DNA from: Gymnogyps californianus
Lineage: Eukaryota > Chordata > Aves > Accipitriformes > Cathartidae
Direction: 5' to 3'
DNA: 64,000 nt
Assembly (NCBI RefSeq): GCF_018139145.2
Contig: NC_059471.1
Span: 203,069,494-203,133,493 of the forward strand
Position numbers and translations under genes: made by a program. Below the pieces are notes generated by a model that searched no databases, had not been told where the DNA came from, and was given only the letters and a program-made list of their open reading frames with translations. Shown here piece by piece: positions 12,901 to 23,808 of the stretch (position 1 is its first letter; every line of letters begins with the position of its first letter).

Positions 12901-15900
12901 TATAGCATTGCAGTCTAGTCTGACTTTGTTATATATGCAGTGCATCTGTACGTTCCTCTCAGCAGACTATAAAACCACACATTTTTTCCTTGTATTTAAA
13001 GTAGCTTGGAATTAAATAGCATTTTCATTGTAAGGTGCTGGAAACACTTCTATCCATTGAGGAGAACTACTTCTATCACTGAAACACAGGAGAACTATTT
13101 CCATCACTGAAATAAGGGAGATGCTTACCACACAAAGCAGTCACGACAGACATTAAATGAAATCAGTCAGGTATATGGTCATCATTCAAGCTCCAGTTTC
13201 ACTAAACCTTTACTCCTACTTGATAGACCTTAGGATCTACTCATAACAAATGTAACCAACAGGTCTTTTGTATCTGTGCTGAGCAAAAGTACTCAAATAG
13301 CCTAGTGCTTTGATATATTCTTCTGGTCTTCTATTTCAACAGCAACCAAGAGAAAGAGTGCCATCTACTGCATATTGCACAGCTCAGCCGACTTCTGGTA
13401 TCAAACATTTCAAGCTCATTTACTTGTGTGAGAAAGTGAAACCAAGCAGCAGCCTAGACCAAGCTCCATTTTTCCTCCTCTTTCACTACTATATTACTTT
13501 TGTATTTGGATTCCCAACATGGATGTAGTACAAGCCCTCTCCTCTTCCATTCTATTGTAGAACTTTTAAACAAATTAGCTGACTTACATTAGGCTTGAAA
13601 CCTTTCAGTTAATCTACTGCCATGAACTCCATATACCAGGTTTTTTTTTCCCATTTGTTAAGAAATTATTTAACACTTACCAAGAAACAAGACGATCAGT
13701 AAAACTATTATTGTAAGGAACATCTTGTTCCAAAAAACTGCCATTTTGCTCCATAGAGAAATCATAAAAATCTTCTGCCATCTGTAAAACAGCATTGTGT
13801 TATTCAAAAATAATTAAACACTGAAAGAAGAGCATAATAACCGCACAGAAGAGAGCCTTGTTATTGATTTGAGACTTATGTAAGGTCTCTAAACAGCTGC
13901 TTTAACTGCAATATAATTTAGGTATACATAACTTTTCCAACAATCCAACTTGCTTGTCTCTTTTTTGTTTGTTGTCAATACAGGCAAAGACAGTTGGTTC
14001 AACCTGAAAACTTCTCGCATGATAGCGGGTACTCTCCAGGTGTGTTTTATTTTAGCTTTTACTTTGGCTAGCATTGCTTTGTGTTTGGTCCTGACTACAA
14101 TAACCTCAGGGATGGGGTAAAGACTGTAAAACCCGTTCCATCATTTTATTTTCTATCCATTTATACCCCTTGTTGCCAAATAAAATAAAAACCCTCCACC
14201 AATTAAGATCATGTCTACCATCCTTCTTCAGAAGGCTTATCTTTTACACTGATGAGTTTGCATAATTATAAAGTACAAGGATTGTTATTACATTCTAACT
14301 TGCAAATGACAACAAAAGGACAAGTCTCATGCTTATATTTTGTCAAGGGTTAAAACCTCTTTCAAGAGCATAAAATTGTTGGCTACGAAAGCAACTTTAG
14401 AGGCCCAGTGGTGGTGAAGACCTTTTGTTTTTCTGTTTAAACAATGAATTGCCTATTCAATATTACTGCATGGAGGGCTCTGCAAGAATTCACACTTGCA
14501 GCACAAACGAAGAACATCTGATGTGCTCAAATGAATTGAAACGCACAAGAGACAACAACAGAGCAGCTACGTGTCCTTTGCTGCAGGTTTGAATCAGTGC
14601 TACTGCACAAATGAAGTAATACCTAAGTTATGCCATTAGGGATGCAACACAGGCATGCTAGTTACCATCTGATTATACCAGGTAAAATTTCCAACTTTTG
14701 TTAAGAGTATTTACATTTTCCAGAGACTGTTAAAATTTGTCCTTTAACAAAGCAGTTTCCAACCTACTATGAACTTAATTTAAATTAGACTGTAGCATCA
14801 TCTCCAATGATTCCTTCTGGTTCTGCACCAGAAAGAATTAAAATGTTTTAGCATTGTATGTGCAAAAACCTCATTTAAATCTTTTAGTATAATCTGAATT
14901 CTTTATAGCAGACAGCCATAGTCTGTATCAATCAAAAAGCTTACTTTAATTAAACGAAGCTACAACTCAAACAAAGCCAACTTGCTAACTCTTTAAACAC
15001 GCAATTCTCCAAGTTTCATACTGATCTCCACTTAAGAAGTGATTCCCTGAGGTATGACCTCAGACCAACTATACTGCCAAGTTATATTCAGGCTAAAAAT
15101 AAGATCTCTTTACTGCAAAGTCTTCCTATGTTATATGTTCATGCTTATTTTTCCTCAACAAGCATTGACATTCACATTTATTAATGCTCCATTTCCTTTT
15201 GGTGACAGAAGTCACATAAATATAATCCTTCCAAATTAGAATACTGGCCACCACTATGGATGTACCACACTTGGCAGTACAGTTCTGTCTTTTTGCATAC
15301 TGCATTTTTATATTGTCAATTTACTTATTCCCCAGGAACTTAAAAGCTTGTTAGCAAATTCGAAAAGGAGTTCATTATCCAAAAAATGTGCAGGCACAAG
15401 AGAGGCAAACAACCTGTTTGAAGACTGAAAAGCGAGTAAATCAAAACTTTAAAGAACAGCAATTTCACATTTGGCGCATGCTTTACTGCTCTGACAGAAC
15501 CAGCTCCCAGGCCACTAAGATGCGTAAGGCAGAACTGCTGCCCTCTGGTACTGTCACAGCAGCTAAATCTAATCTTTAACCCCACAAGATTCCTGCGACA
15601 GTTTTGTTAAGAAGGTAACTGCACATGTCACATAAAGGATAAAGCTATTTCACTCTTTCAGAAACCACTGTTTAAATGAATAGCTGAATGCTATAAACCA
15701 AGCACAAAAATCTATCCTTTGTACATAATTAAAAGCGCTGTTTTTAATGTTTGAATAAATTTTGGTAACATTGCAGGTTATGAATTTGCTTTTCAGCCAC
15801 AAAGACTGGATTCCAGCCCTGTTTATATCATAAGTGAAACCTATTTCAATACCCCCAATGTACTCTGCATCTGTCATCAGCCTGCAGAAATTCTTGCAGC

Positions 15901-17377
15901 TAGTTTCCTCACATAAGCCATTAATAATCTGATGATTACGACTCCCATAATACTTCTCCCCTCTTACATACAGCTGCACTTTTGATTAGGAAACAACAGA
16001 AAATATGAGAACTCAATAATCTATGTTGAAATGCTGAACTCCTCACAAGCCAGCTTGTAAAAATTAGAGGTTAAATTAGATTTTAGAACAGTTTCAACTT
16101 CTGAAGTTGAGGAAACATGACTAATCATTGATATCGGCTGTGGAGGATCCAACCATTTTCAAGACTCTGCCACAGGTTTAAGTAGTTAAATTCAGACTCT
16201 CCACACAGCAGCATTTTAAGTTTTGTTCCTTAAGATATTACAGTAAAAGTAGCATTCTTCATTCTAATTATATCTAAAGATGCAGAAAGCAAACATGTAA
16301 CAGTTTTTACACAACACTGAGACAGCGACAATTTTTTTTCAAAAGCTTTAAGGTTTCATCCTACTTGGGTTTTTTGGGGTGTGTTTTTTTTTTTTTAAGA
16401 ATTACTGATATTCTGGAAAGAAATCGTAACTCTGTTCCTCTCGCCTCTGGTAAAGAAGCTAGCTTTCTTTATTTCCTATAAAGAAATAAGAATAACATTA
16501 CCAAATTTGAAGAGCTACTTACAGGAAACAATCTTAAGGTAGTGCTGTAAGCCAGGCCTTTGCATACAATAAGAGTAATTAACACATTTTGTTTCCTTCC
16601 CTTACTAAGGGCATTTACTTTACAAAAATGAAATATTTTTCTTAACATTTGTGTTGTGTTCCAGAAGTATTGTTAATATATATATGAGTTTACAGAGGCC
16701 TTTATTTCAGTAGTCCTGAACCTTTTGCATCAAGCTGAAGTCCACATTTTTTTAAAACTAGTGAGCACAAATTTCTTACAGCCCTTACACATGCTGTATG
16801 CGGCTAGCTTTGCATATCAGATGTCTCTTATCTGTTCAGCACCCACAATGCCTAGTGTACAAAATGTCGTAAAGCTGCTCCTCACAAACTTGACAAACAA
16901 CTCCTGAAAAAGCCGCACTGTCCTCTCATTTCTTACTGAGCTCATAGCATTGGAAGCCAGATGCCCCCTGTATGCTGGCTACTCCAAAAACCCCTGAGAG
17001 AAGAGGTCCCGTTTGCTGAAGCAAAGTAACAGGGCTCATCCTGGGAACCTTGACTGCTGCTCAGATGAATCAGCAGTGTGTAGAAAACAAACATAAAGCT
17101 CCTTAAAAGAGGCTTATGATTCTTGAAACTCCTGATGCTCGAGGCCCAAACAGCATTCCTTCAGCTTAGTCCACAACTAGGTTAAGGTGCAGCAAAGTTC
17201 CGTGTTTATAAAAACAAAACTGTAAAATAAAACCCAAAACAGTGGAAAGACCGAGCTGGGGTTGCCCATCACACTGAAGTCCTACCTCAGCGGAGAAATA
17301 AACGGCAGGCACAGCACGAGAATTACTCCTATTTCACCGTACAGAAAGACGGCAACTGCTGTCCACTGGAAAGTCAT
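3854..17377 (-). CDS. BCAP29: BCAP29 gene span (partial; five coding exons, residues 1-197)
   Basis: B-cell receptor-associated protein 29, a BAP29/BAP31-family polytopic ER membrane protein that acts in sorting and export of membrane cargo and partners BAP31. Coding exons on the minus strand are 17286-17377, 13681-13781, 11384-11534, 6684-6819 and 3854-3965 (92+101+151+136+112 nt); all phases agree. The predicted protein starts MTFQWTAVAVFLYGEIGVIL. It has three hydrophobic segments (about residues 6-28, 44-64 and 103-118), the charged loop DAVREVRKYS (65-74), the motif QMKLFRSQRNLY (94-105), and a Lys/Glu-rich coiled coil from about 140. The human protein is 241 residues, so roughly 45 C-terminal residues, including the dilysine-type ER signal, are missing here. 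The gene starts in a CpG island and lies downstream of DUS4L on the same strand. BCAP31 was considered; the order next to DUS4L and COG5 favours BCAP29. Confidence 0.93.
3966..6683. other. BCAP29 intron between fifth and fourth coding exons; nothing recognised
   Basis: AT-rich, with no recognisable gene. It holds an A-run at about 5491-5508 and a close direct repeat of gctaagagaatgtg near 5407 and 5423. Open frames of up to 111 codons around 5500-5900 overlap on both strands, resemble nothing I know, and look like chance. Confidence 0.6.
6684..6819 (-). CDS. BCAP29: BCAP29 fourth coding exon
   Basis: 136 nt encoding VLRRTVTLLTQLAKGMASHA and then an Ala/Glu/Lys-rich helical stretch ending KKYMAENERLQE (to residue 160). 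This is the end of the third membrane segment and the entry into the cytosolic coiled coil. The acceptor is ttcttcaccag; the donor is gtatct, weaker than the gtaagt used by its neighbours. It ends in phase 0. Confidence 0.93.
6867..6893. repeat. (AAAC)n microsatellite with A-run
   Basis: Four to five AAAC units followed by an 11-base A-run, about 50 bases from the fourth BCAP29 coding exon on its acceptor side. On the minus strand it reads as a T/G-rich tract upstream of the acceptor. Confidence 0.85.
7791..9260 (-). mobile_element. CR1 LINE relic: reverse transcriptase part to 3' end
   Basis: The element reads on the minus strand. Its 3' end at 7791-7810 carries the ATTCTGTGATTCTGT-like tail typical of avian CR1. 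Moving 5', the region shows decayed reverse-transcriptase blocks: a GIECALSKFAD box near 8600 where the second Asp of the YADD-like site reads Ser, LFNVLINNMDDG just before it, NSQHGFTEGRSCL near 8950, and a DGMHP-like block near 9200. Several frameshifts break it, and sequence between the active-site box and the 3' part is missing. It lies in a BCAP29 intron in the same orientation as the gene. It cannot encode a working protein. Confidence 0.92.
9480..9830 (-). mobile_element. Probable CR1 ORF1-derived fragment
   Basis: On the minus strand this holds an 81-codon open stretch containing GGGWKLVTSGNTTKALLHLW, and later RVIVTRDCPLGRTEAPIC. The second block resembles the start of the SGNH-esterase-like domain of CR1 first reading frames, where a GDS serine motif is expected; here it reads RDC. 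It sits 5' of the reverse-transcriptase relic, as CR1 order requires. Only about 220 bp separate them, so the endonuclease would be deleted. The identification rests on memory of the family and is moderate. Confidence 0.5.
9840..11383. other. BCAP29 intron remainder; nothing recognised
   Basis: No exon, RNA gene or element end could be identified. The first several hundred bases are less AT-rich than typical intron here and may be more decayed repeat sequence, but no motif supports a family. Confidence 0.5.
11384..11534 (-). CDS. BCAP29: BCAP29 third coding exon
   Basis: 151 nt encoding DAVREVRKYSAVHVNEK, then FDHIQMKLFRSQRNLYLSGF and the start of the third membrane segment. The acceptor follows a T-rich tract (tttgtttgcag); the donor is gtaagt after TTTGGCT. 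The loop between the second and third segments (about residues 75-92) is the least conserved part, as in other vertebrates. Confidence 0.95.
11535..13680. other. BCAP29 intron between third and second coding exons
   Basis: AT-rich intron without a recognisable gene. It contains an irregular CTTTCATC-type pyrimidine repeat at about 12119-12168 and the short tandem duplication listed separately. Confidence 0.65.
13061..13116. repeat. Two-copy 28-bp tandem duplication
   Basis: Unit 1 (13061-13088) and unit 2 (13089-13116) both start ggagaacta and share atcactgaaa, with about five differences between them. The divergence indicates an old duplication inside a BCAP29 intron. Confidence 0.8.
13681..13781 (-). 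CDS. BCAP29: BCAP29 second coding exon
   Basis: Encodes WQKIFMISLWSKMAVFWNKM and then the second membrane segment FLTIIVLLIVLFL. The acceptor is ttttacag and the donor is gtaagt. It is 101 nt, entering after two bases of Arg31 and leaving one base of Asp65. The match to the family in this stretch is very close. Confidence 0.95.
13782..17285. other. BCAP29 first coding intron; nothing recognised
   Basis: About 3.5 kb of AT-rich intron. It has a T-run with a TTGGGGT-like segment near 16365-16400 and an alternating TA patch near 16675. No exon or mobile element could be supported. Confidence 0.6.
17286..17377 (-). CDS. BCAP29: BCAP29 first coding exon
   Basis: Encodes residues 1-30 plus two bases of Arg31, covering the N-terminus and first membrane segment (VFLYGEIGVILVLCLPFI). 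The ATG at 17377-17375 fits the conserved family start MTxQW. The donor is gtagga after CTGAG. A likely acceptor (ccctccgcag) ends at 17391, so the exon probably runs to 17390 with 13 nt of 5' UTR, and a noncoding first exon lies further up in the CpG island. Confidence 0.92.
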
Positions 17378-17379
17378 CG

Positions 17380-18360
17380 TCCCGGCAGGCCTGCGGAGGG
17401 AGGAGCGGCTCAGGCGAGCCCACGACACCCCAGCCGCCGGCACCACTGCCATGACGGCTCCGGCAGCCCCCCTCGGGCCCAGGCTGCTCGCCTTGGGCCA
17501 CGGAGTTTCAAAAGGGAAATATTTCTAAGTTACTTAACCGCAGCTCCGGGGGGGGTGGGGGGTGGTGAGGGTGTCCCACTGTACTGACTTCCCCTCCCGA
17601 ACCAGCCCCTGGGGCAGAGCCCGTCCGCCGGGTGAGGGCGGCGGGGACTGGGACCCTCACCACCGCCGCCGCCGCGCCCGGCTCGGCGGGCAGAGCAGGG
17701 CCCGCCGGCGGCAGCTCCCCGTGAGGAGACCATCAGCCCCGCCTGTGCCGCAGGCCGACGACTCCCTCCCGCCGCGCCAGCTTCCGCCCCTAAGTGCTGC
17801 CCGCCACCCCCGCTGCCCCCCTGCACAGCCGGGGAGGCCTGGGCCGCGCCGGGCCCGTCCCGTCCCGTCCTGTCCCCCCTCACAGCCGCCCGGCCTTCGC
17901 AACCTCCTCGGCGCCGGCGCCCGGTTGAGCCTGATGGCGGCGAGCCGCTCTCGAAGGGACGGGGAACAGGGCTTCGCCCGGCCGAGCGGGACGGGGCTGG
18001 AAGAGAGCGAGCCCCTGCTTCCCGCCGGCGCGGAGGGGCGGCGGCGCTGGCGGACTGGGCGTGCAGGCGCGGGGCGGTCTCCGCCCTGCTCGGAGGATGT
18101 GGGCCGGGACGGGTCTGAGTGACACGACGGCCGCGGGGGCAGGGCGGGGAGCCGTGGCCCGGGGCCGGTGCAGGGGTGGCCGCCGTCCCGGCTGGGGAAA
18201 GGTGCGGGTAGGCCCGAGGGGAGGGTCCCCTCAGGTCCCACCCCGGCGGAGCTGGAGGCTCCCCACCGTCCTCCCCCCTCCCCCAGAGGCCATCCTTGGC
18301 TACCGCCCCGGCTTCCCGGGCTCTGGCTGAGGGCCGGCGGGGGCGGGAGAGAGACATGCA
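17380..18360 (-). promoter_or_regulatory. CpG island and likely BCAP29 promoter with noncoding first exon
   Basis: About 1 kb of very GC-rich, CpG-dense DNA directly 5' of the BCAP29 start, against an AT-rich background on both sides. Long open frames on both strands (up to 275 codons) come from base composition and match no family. A minus-strand donor-like site (ggtgagggt) at about 17661-17654 could end a noncoding first exon that splices to the acceptor at 17391. A G-run near 17548-17572 could form a quadruplex. The transcription start cannot be placed. Confidence 0.75.
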
Positions 18361-21300
18361 ATACGGCTGCTGAGGGGTTTGTGTGGGGCAGCCGGAAAGC
18401 CGAGTCTGACCGTAGGCGTGAATTTACTAAGGGACCACACCTCTGGTGGAAAATGCAGGGATCTACGCGTTGAGAAAGGTTAAAATTAGTATCTTTTTCA
18501 CATTTAGGGAGTGGTTGTAAGCATTTTGCTGTGGGATCTTGCTGTGATCATCCCACCGCTCCATGACTCGAGCTTATTTGATCGGGGACTTCAACTCCGC
18601 TTTCCAGCACGCTCATTAGTTCATGAAGTTCAGTTAAAACACTGTGTCCGTCCATCCATCATCCCCCCTCTCCCCCCATGTGTTACACTACCTTTAATGC
18701 ATTAAGATCCTGTAAATCTGTTTTCTCAAGGAAAACAGGCTCAGTATTCATAAAGACACCACAAATAACAACCAAACAAGTCTCAAACACTGTCAAACAG
18801 GCCTGTTTGGACCTCATGAACAAAAAAATATTCCTTGAGAAAATCCTGTTCTATCCTACTGTCCTGTGCGGTGCTTTTTATCAGCATAGCAAGGCTCCGA
18901 GCACATTATTTCCATACTTTGGTACCCATTTTCCCATTTCTTGACCATCTCGTTTGCCACCCTTGTAACTCCCCTTCTTTGCCCCTGCATAACGCTCCCT
19001 GAATTCACTTTTCCCTGTTGTTCCTAAGTTTTGCTGTGTCTGTACCCACATCCAGTATTTCTGATACCGTTACTTGGGCAGTCTTGGCCTTATGTGGTGT
19101 TACCGAGGTACTGATACGGTTATCGGGCACTCGGCCTTGCAAGTTTCTAGTTCTGAAAGGACCCTCAAAACTACTCTCCAGTTATCTCTGTAGTTCAGTT
19201 GTTTTTCACCTAACAACTCCCCCTTTACCACTGATGAAATCCAGCCATCCCTCCCAGCGCTATCTGCAGCTTTTACCAGCTTCTCACACTGTTGCATGTC
19301 ACGTTCAGCGATTTCGCATGTATTATCCAGGAGTTCTCCGCAGCCTGTTCAGTTAGCTCAGGCCAGGGCCCACTCAGCATCTTACTGACTTGCCTGCAGT
19401 CCTAACAGATCCTGAGGTGCTGCTGGTGGAAGAGGTTACCTTGTCTAGCTGGGCATCACCAGCCCTCTTGACACAACTACCTGCTTTTGGGAATTCTGTC
19501 CCAGTTAATTTCCATCAAAATGAGACAGATTAAATGCTGTGAATAGTAGTTCTTTGCTACTCTAATCCATTGGAACTGACATGGGGTAGGAAGTCCTTGC
19601 ATAAGCAGTTTTGAGCAGAGTTGTTTGCAGCTGCTCACAATCTGAACTTGTTTACACTTAAAATTTCCCAGGTCTGTAGCCTGGGACGGAGCCAGTGTGT
19701 TAACATTATCCTAGCTGCTGCCAAGCAATGTCTGGATGAAAGGTTACATCCCAAATAATTGTTTATGCATAACAAATATTGGAGAGCGATACAACCAGTC
19801 ATTTCAATCCAATCAACACAGAGGAAACAGCCTGGGTTTTAAGAAGTATTTCTAACATGTTTTCATAAACATATTTAATCAGAAGCATAGACAAAACATA
19901 ACCTCTTAGTATGTCCTCGTTATTACATTTTAGCTATTGGCCTACAGCCATTATACTTCACTGAAGCTGTTAAAATGTTATTAAAGACTGTCTCTCCTTT
20001 AATTCCAGAGCAGTTTCCATTTCTGAGCTGCTTACTCACCTCTTACTAGCACTGTAAGCTGCCCTCCCAGTAGCCTAGCCTCATACTGATAGGACTACAT
20101 TTGCACATCCCTGCTGCCAGAGACTCTGAGTCTGCTTTTTCACTACAGGGGCTTTGTAAGATCTCAGAAAGACTCACTCTGCCATGACTGCTGTGCACTT
20201 CCACTGCAGCTGATGCGTGTTCCCCACCAACCTGGAATGAGATCCGAGGAACAGAGAAGCCTCCTGCAAACATCTGTGAGACCTCACTTCTCCTGCTGAG
20301 TGCACTGTGCCACTCCTGGAAGGTATTCTAACTGAAGCTGTAGAAGTCTGGGTTGTTGATCTAAGGCTGCCTATCTTACAGTGAACCGCAGTGTGATAAA
20401 TATGACACCATACAATACATATAATGGCTGGCTGCTGTAGGAAAAAACCTCATGAACCTTAAAACATTACAGTTAAAAGAAATACCTTCCTCTCCCACCA
20501 GTAAGGTGACAAAGTATTCAGAAGTAGAAATATGAAATGCCTGTGTATTAGCAGCTGGTTAGAGGACACAAATCCAACTAATTCTCCGCTGAAAGAAAGG
20601 CAAAAAGAAAGTTCAAACTTGTGCCATTCTAGTTTGGCTTGTATGACAGCTATTTCATCATCACACACTGCATTTGCCCAACCATCAACCCAAGACAGAG
20701 AAGAGACCTAAGAAACAGCTTAACAGTAGGGAATGGAGAAAATGGGGTTGTACAGGCTGCGTGAGGGAGCTGGGGTTACTGCAGCAGGGCATAAGTTGCA
20801 AGCAAGTACAGGTATTATGACAATATGGCATTGCTGTGCAGGGTGGCTTAACATAAAGAGCTGGATCAGTTACAGGAGGCAAAGCACCTAAAATAGGAAA
20901 CAAACCTTTGTATCTTATGTTACTTGCAGAATAACCTTTAAAAATTTGAAAATTGGAAAATAGACTGAGTACCTGGTGATGTTACAAGTAACATACACAG
21001 GGAACGTACCTATCTTGCGGCTTTAAACTGAAGATGAGAATTTTCCCATATTCAAATGGCTTATAATGCGAAATATGACCATACTCTAAAACAACACTGT
21101 GAGTTAACTAACTCCTATCTTTAGCAATTTATGTGTATTTGAACAGTATGGCTGTTCAGAGTATGGCTTTAAGACTCCAATTTTGCAGTTTATTCTACAT
21201 CAACACAGTGAAGTGCGTTCAGATGCATACAAAATTCAGAAGGGAAGAAGACGTACAATTCATTTCACCCTCAAAAAAGGATGATAAACTTCCGATGACT

Positions 21301-23560
21301 TTTATGATGCATAATTGGCCAGATCAAGCACTCCTTAATTACTAGCGATATTAACAGCAACCTAGGTCTTGTACTTCAGGCAGAAATCTCTATGATTGAT
21401 CTCACACAGGCACAACAACTGCTGCCTTCGAAGTCATCAAGTATTCAGTTCCTAAATGGGTCAAGGTATTTCAAGTCCTCAAAATTCTATTTCCCCACTA
21501 TTACAAAAAAAAAAAAAAGGCCTTGCATTTGTGTTATTTGATTATAACAACTTTTTCTTCTCTGCTCCTTGTGGCTAATGGAACAGTTCACAGCAAATAA
21601 TAGTTGCTTGCCAAATCATAAAAATCTTAAGAAAATGCTAACACAGGGCTTGGTTAATACTTTCAAGAATCCCTTTCTTCTATAATTCAGTTGTATAGTT
21701 TTACTTTTTAATTTTGATGCAGAAGGCTGGAGGCATTTTCAGAACTGAGGAGAACTGAGTATTGCACTATAGTTGGGTGAACTTGAGACTGGAAATTCAG
21801 CAGTACAAAATACAATGTCATGCAGTTGGGAAATAAGAACTTTTGCTGTAAAACTGGGAGCTCATCAATTATATGATGAATATTAGTTGAGGAAAAGCAA
21901 GGCATTAGAAAGAGAAGTAGTAACTGCAGAAGACATTGCTGGGGGTTCACCTGGAATGCTATACGTAATTGTGCTCATCCAATGTCAAGAAAACATTACA
22001 ATCCAGAAGAGTGAAAAAAAAAATTGTCTGAAGGAATGGAGAACCTATCACACCAAAAAAGGTTGTAGAGATTGTCTCAATTAGCCTAGGATAGCAAAGC
22101 ATGTCTGTAGTTTTCCATTTGTTAACACATCAGGAAGGTGACCATATCAGAAGAGTTATGTAACTTTGCTGTCTTGAACAGTGAACTAGATTTGACGACT
22201 CAGGTCACGCCTTTCAAACTTTTGTTCGTATGCCTAAATCAGACATATTCGCTATGAAAAATGATCAAGTCTTTTATGCCATTGCATTTAAAAATTGTGA
22301 GAGTTTAGGTATCTAAACGACTAAAAGATCTGGGGGACAGCATCAAAAGCAACCTCCCCTCCCCCAGGTTGTCATAGTTTATAGTGTAATAAAAAAAAAT
22401 TACAATTCTATACAAAACCAAGTAATTTATTTAGAAAATGTAGAACAATTCACTTGTATATTCATAGAAGTATCAGAGTCAGAAAACTAAGCAATTTCTG
22501 GTATGAATTTCTGTGTAAACATAAAGAAAACAAATTATTTGATTACAAATAATTGTACTGCACAGATTTGTGAAATTTCCCTTGCAGAACAAATGCAGCT
22601 GGTGTGTAATGTTATTATCTTGTTCTAATTTTCACTATTTCCCTCCTATACAAAGATTCAAAGCCAAGTGGCTGTCATGCCTTGATAAGCAACATGCCAG
22701 CAGGCAGAAAGGACTGCAAGAGCCCCACTGAGAGAATCTGTCACCTTTTCTTTGACCTATAAAGTTCTGTTTTGGTAGATGACAGGGATTTAATCTTCTA
22801 TATAATTATTATACAGTAGATAAACAAGACTGAGTTTAGTTAGATTGAACTTTCAGGTTTTGTATTTTAGATTCAGCTAAGTTTGTACTTAGTTTAAACT
22901 ATCTTTTCATTTTAATCTTTCCTTCTTTCTGTCATCGTTTATCTGTTTCAGCTTTCTTTCACTATATCAAGTGTGGAATTTTTCTGAGTTGTAAGTAAGT
23001 TTAGAAAGTTTTAGCCTGCAAAAGGAACATCTAATTTCAAAGAGGATACTACGCTGGGCTTCAAGCCCTCACAGTCTTTAAGCTTGAAAAATCTACTCAA
23101 ATTTAAAAGTACAGCTTATGTCAGTTAAAGCAAAAACTTTTATAATTGCTCCCTTTGTATTGTTTTGGTCTGAAATTCTTGGTATTATTTATGAGTAGTC
23201 CTTCTGATTTTAGGAGGTTTCACGGAAGAAAAACCATAGTTTTGCAAACATATTGCTCTAAGCAATTGTCTGGTGAAAAAATATGTTACTGGAGTCTTAC
23301 AATAATCAATCCTCTGTGCAGTAGTGCATTGTAAATAGAATTCCACATTTGTGGAATCTGGAATATTTTCTGGAGTGAAAAATGCTGACATAAAAATACT
23401 AAAAATATAAAGTATCACCCTGATTGTACCGTTATGCTGTGTTGAAAATACTTATGCAATATATGAATGTGACTAATAAGTAGGAACCCAATTAAACCTT
23501 TAACAATGTATTGACAATTGCAAAATACAAGTTTACATAGTACTAAAATACTTTCAGTTA
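18361..23560. other. Intergenic region between DUS4L 3' end and BCAP29 5' end
   Basis: About 5 kb without a recognisable coding exon or mobile element. The high-coordinate part must include the DUS4L 3' UTR. Minus-strand candidates for its polyadenylation signal include AATAAA at about 22432-22427 and ATTAAA near 22790 and 22912, and I cannot choose among them. The short open frames (up to 112 codons near 19018-19356) have no family signature. Confidence 0.6.
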
Positions 23561-23808
23561 TCACACACCGTAATGGTCATTCAGATAATCTAGTACTGCT
23601 GAGGTACTCGATAAAACATTAAAAACTTTTTTTTCTTGTTTTGAAGTTATCCGTTCCATCATGTACATTAAGTGGTGGTGAAAACACGTAAAAGGAGTTC
23701 CATGCTCAAGAGCAATGTCAACCCAGTCCTGGATGCACTTCAAAGGTGTCTCTTCGTATCCGGCAAACATAGCCGGATTTGCTAAGAGTCCTCTAGCCAC
23801 CATTATAC
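23561..23808 (-). CDS. DUS4L: DUS4L last coding exon
   Basis: 248 nt encoding IMVARGLLANPAMFAGYEET through SSTSAVLDYLNDHYGV, then TGA at 23563-23561. It starts with GT, completing Gly234. Beyond the flavin-binding VARGLLANP the sequence forms the helical C-terminal domain. The acceptor has the weak form caatttgaaggtataatg, where the AG precedes GTATAATG. Confidence 0.95.

Noticed and set aside
17530..18473. Frames of up to 275 codons on both strands in the BCAP29 CpG island
   Set aside because: They are mutually overlapping, low-complexity Pro/Arg/Gly/Ala products without motifs, explained by GC content.
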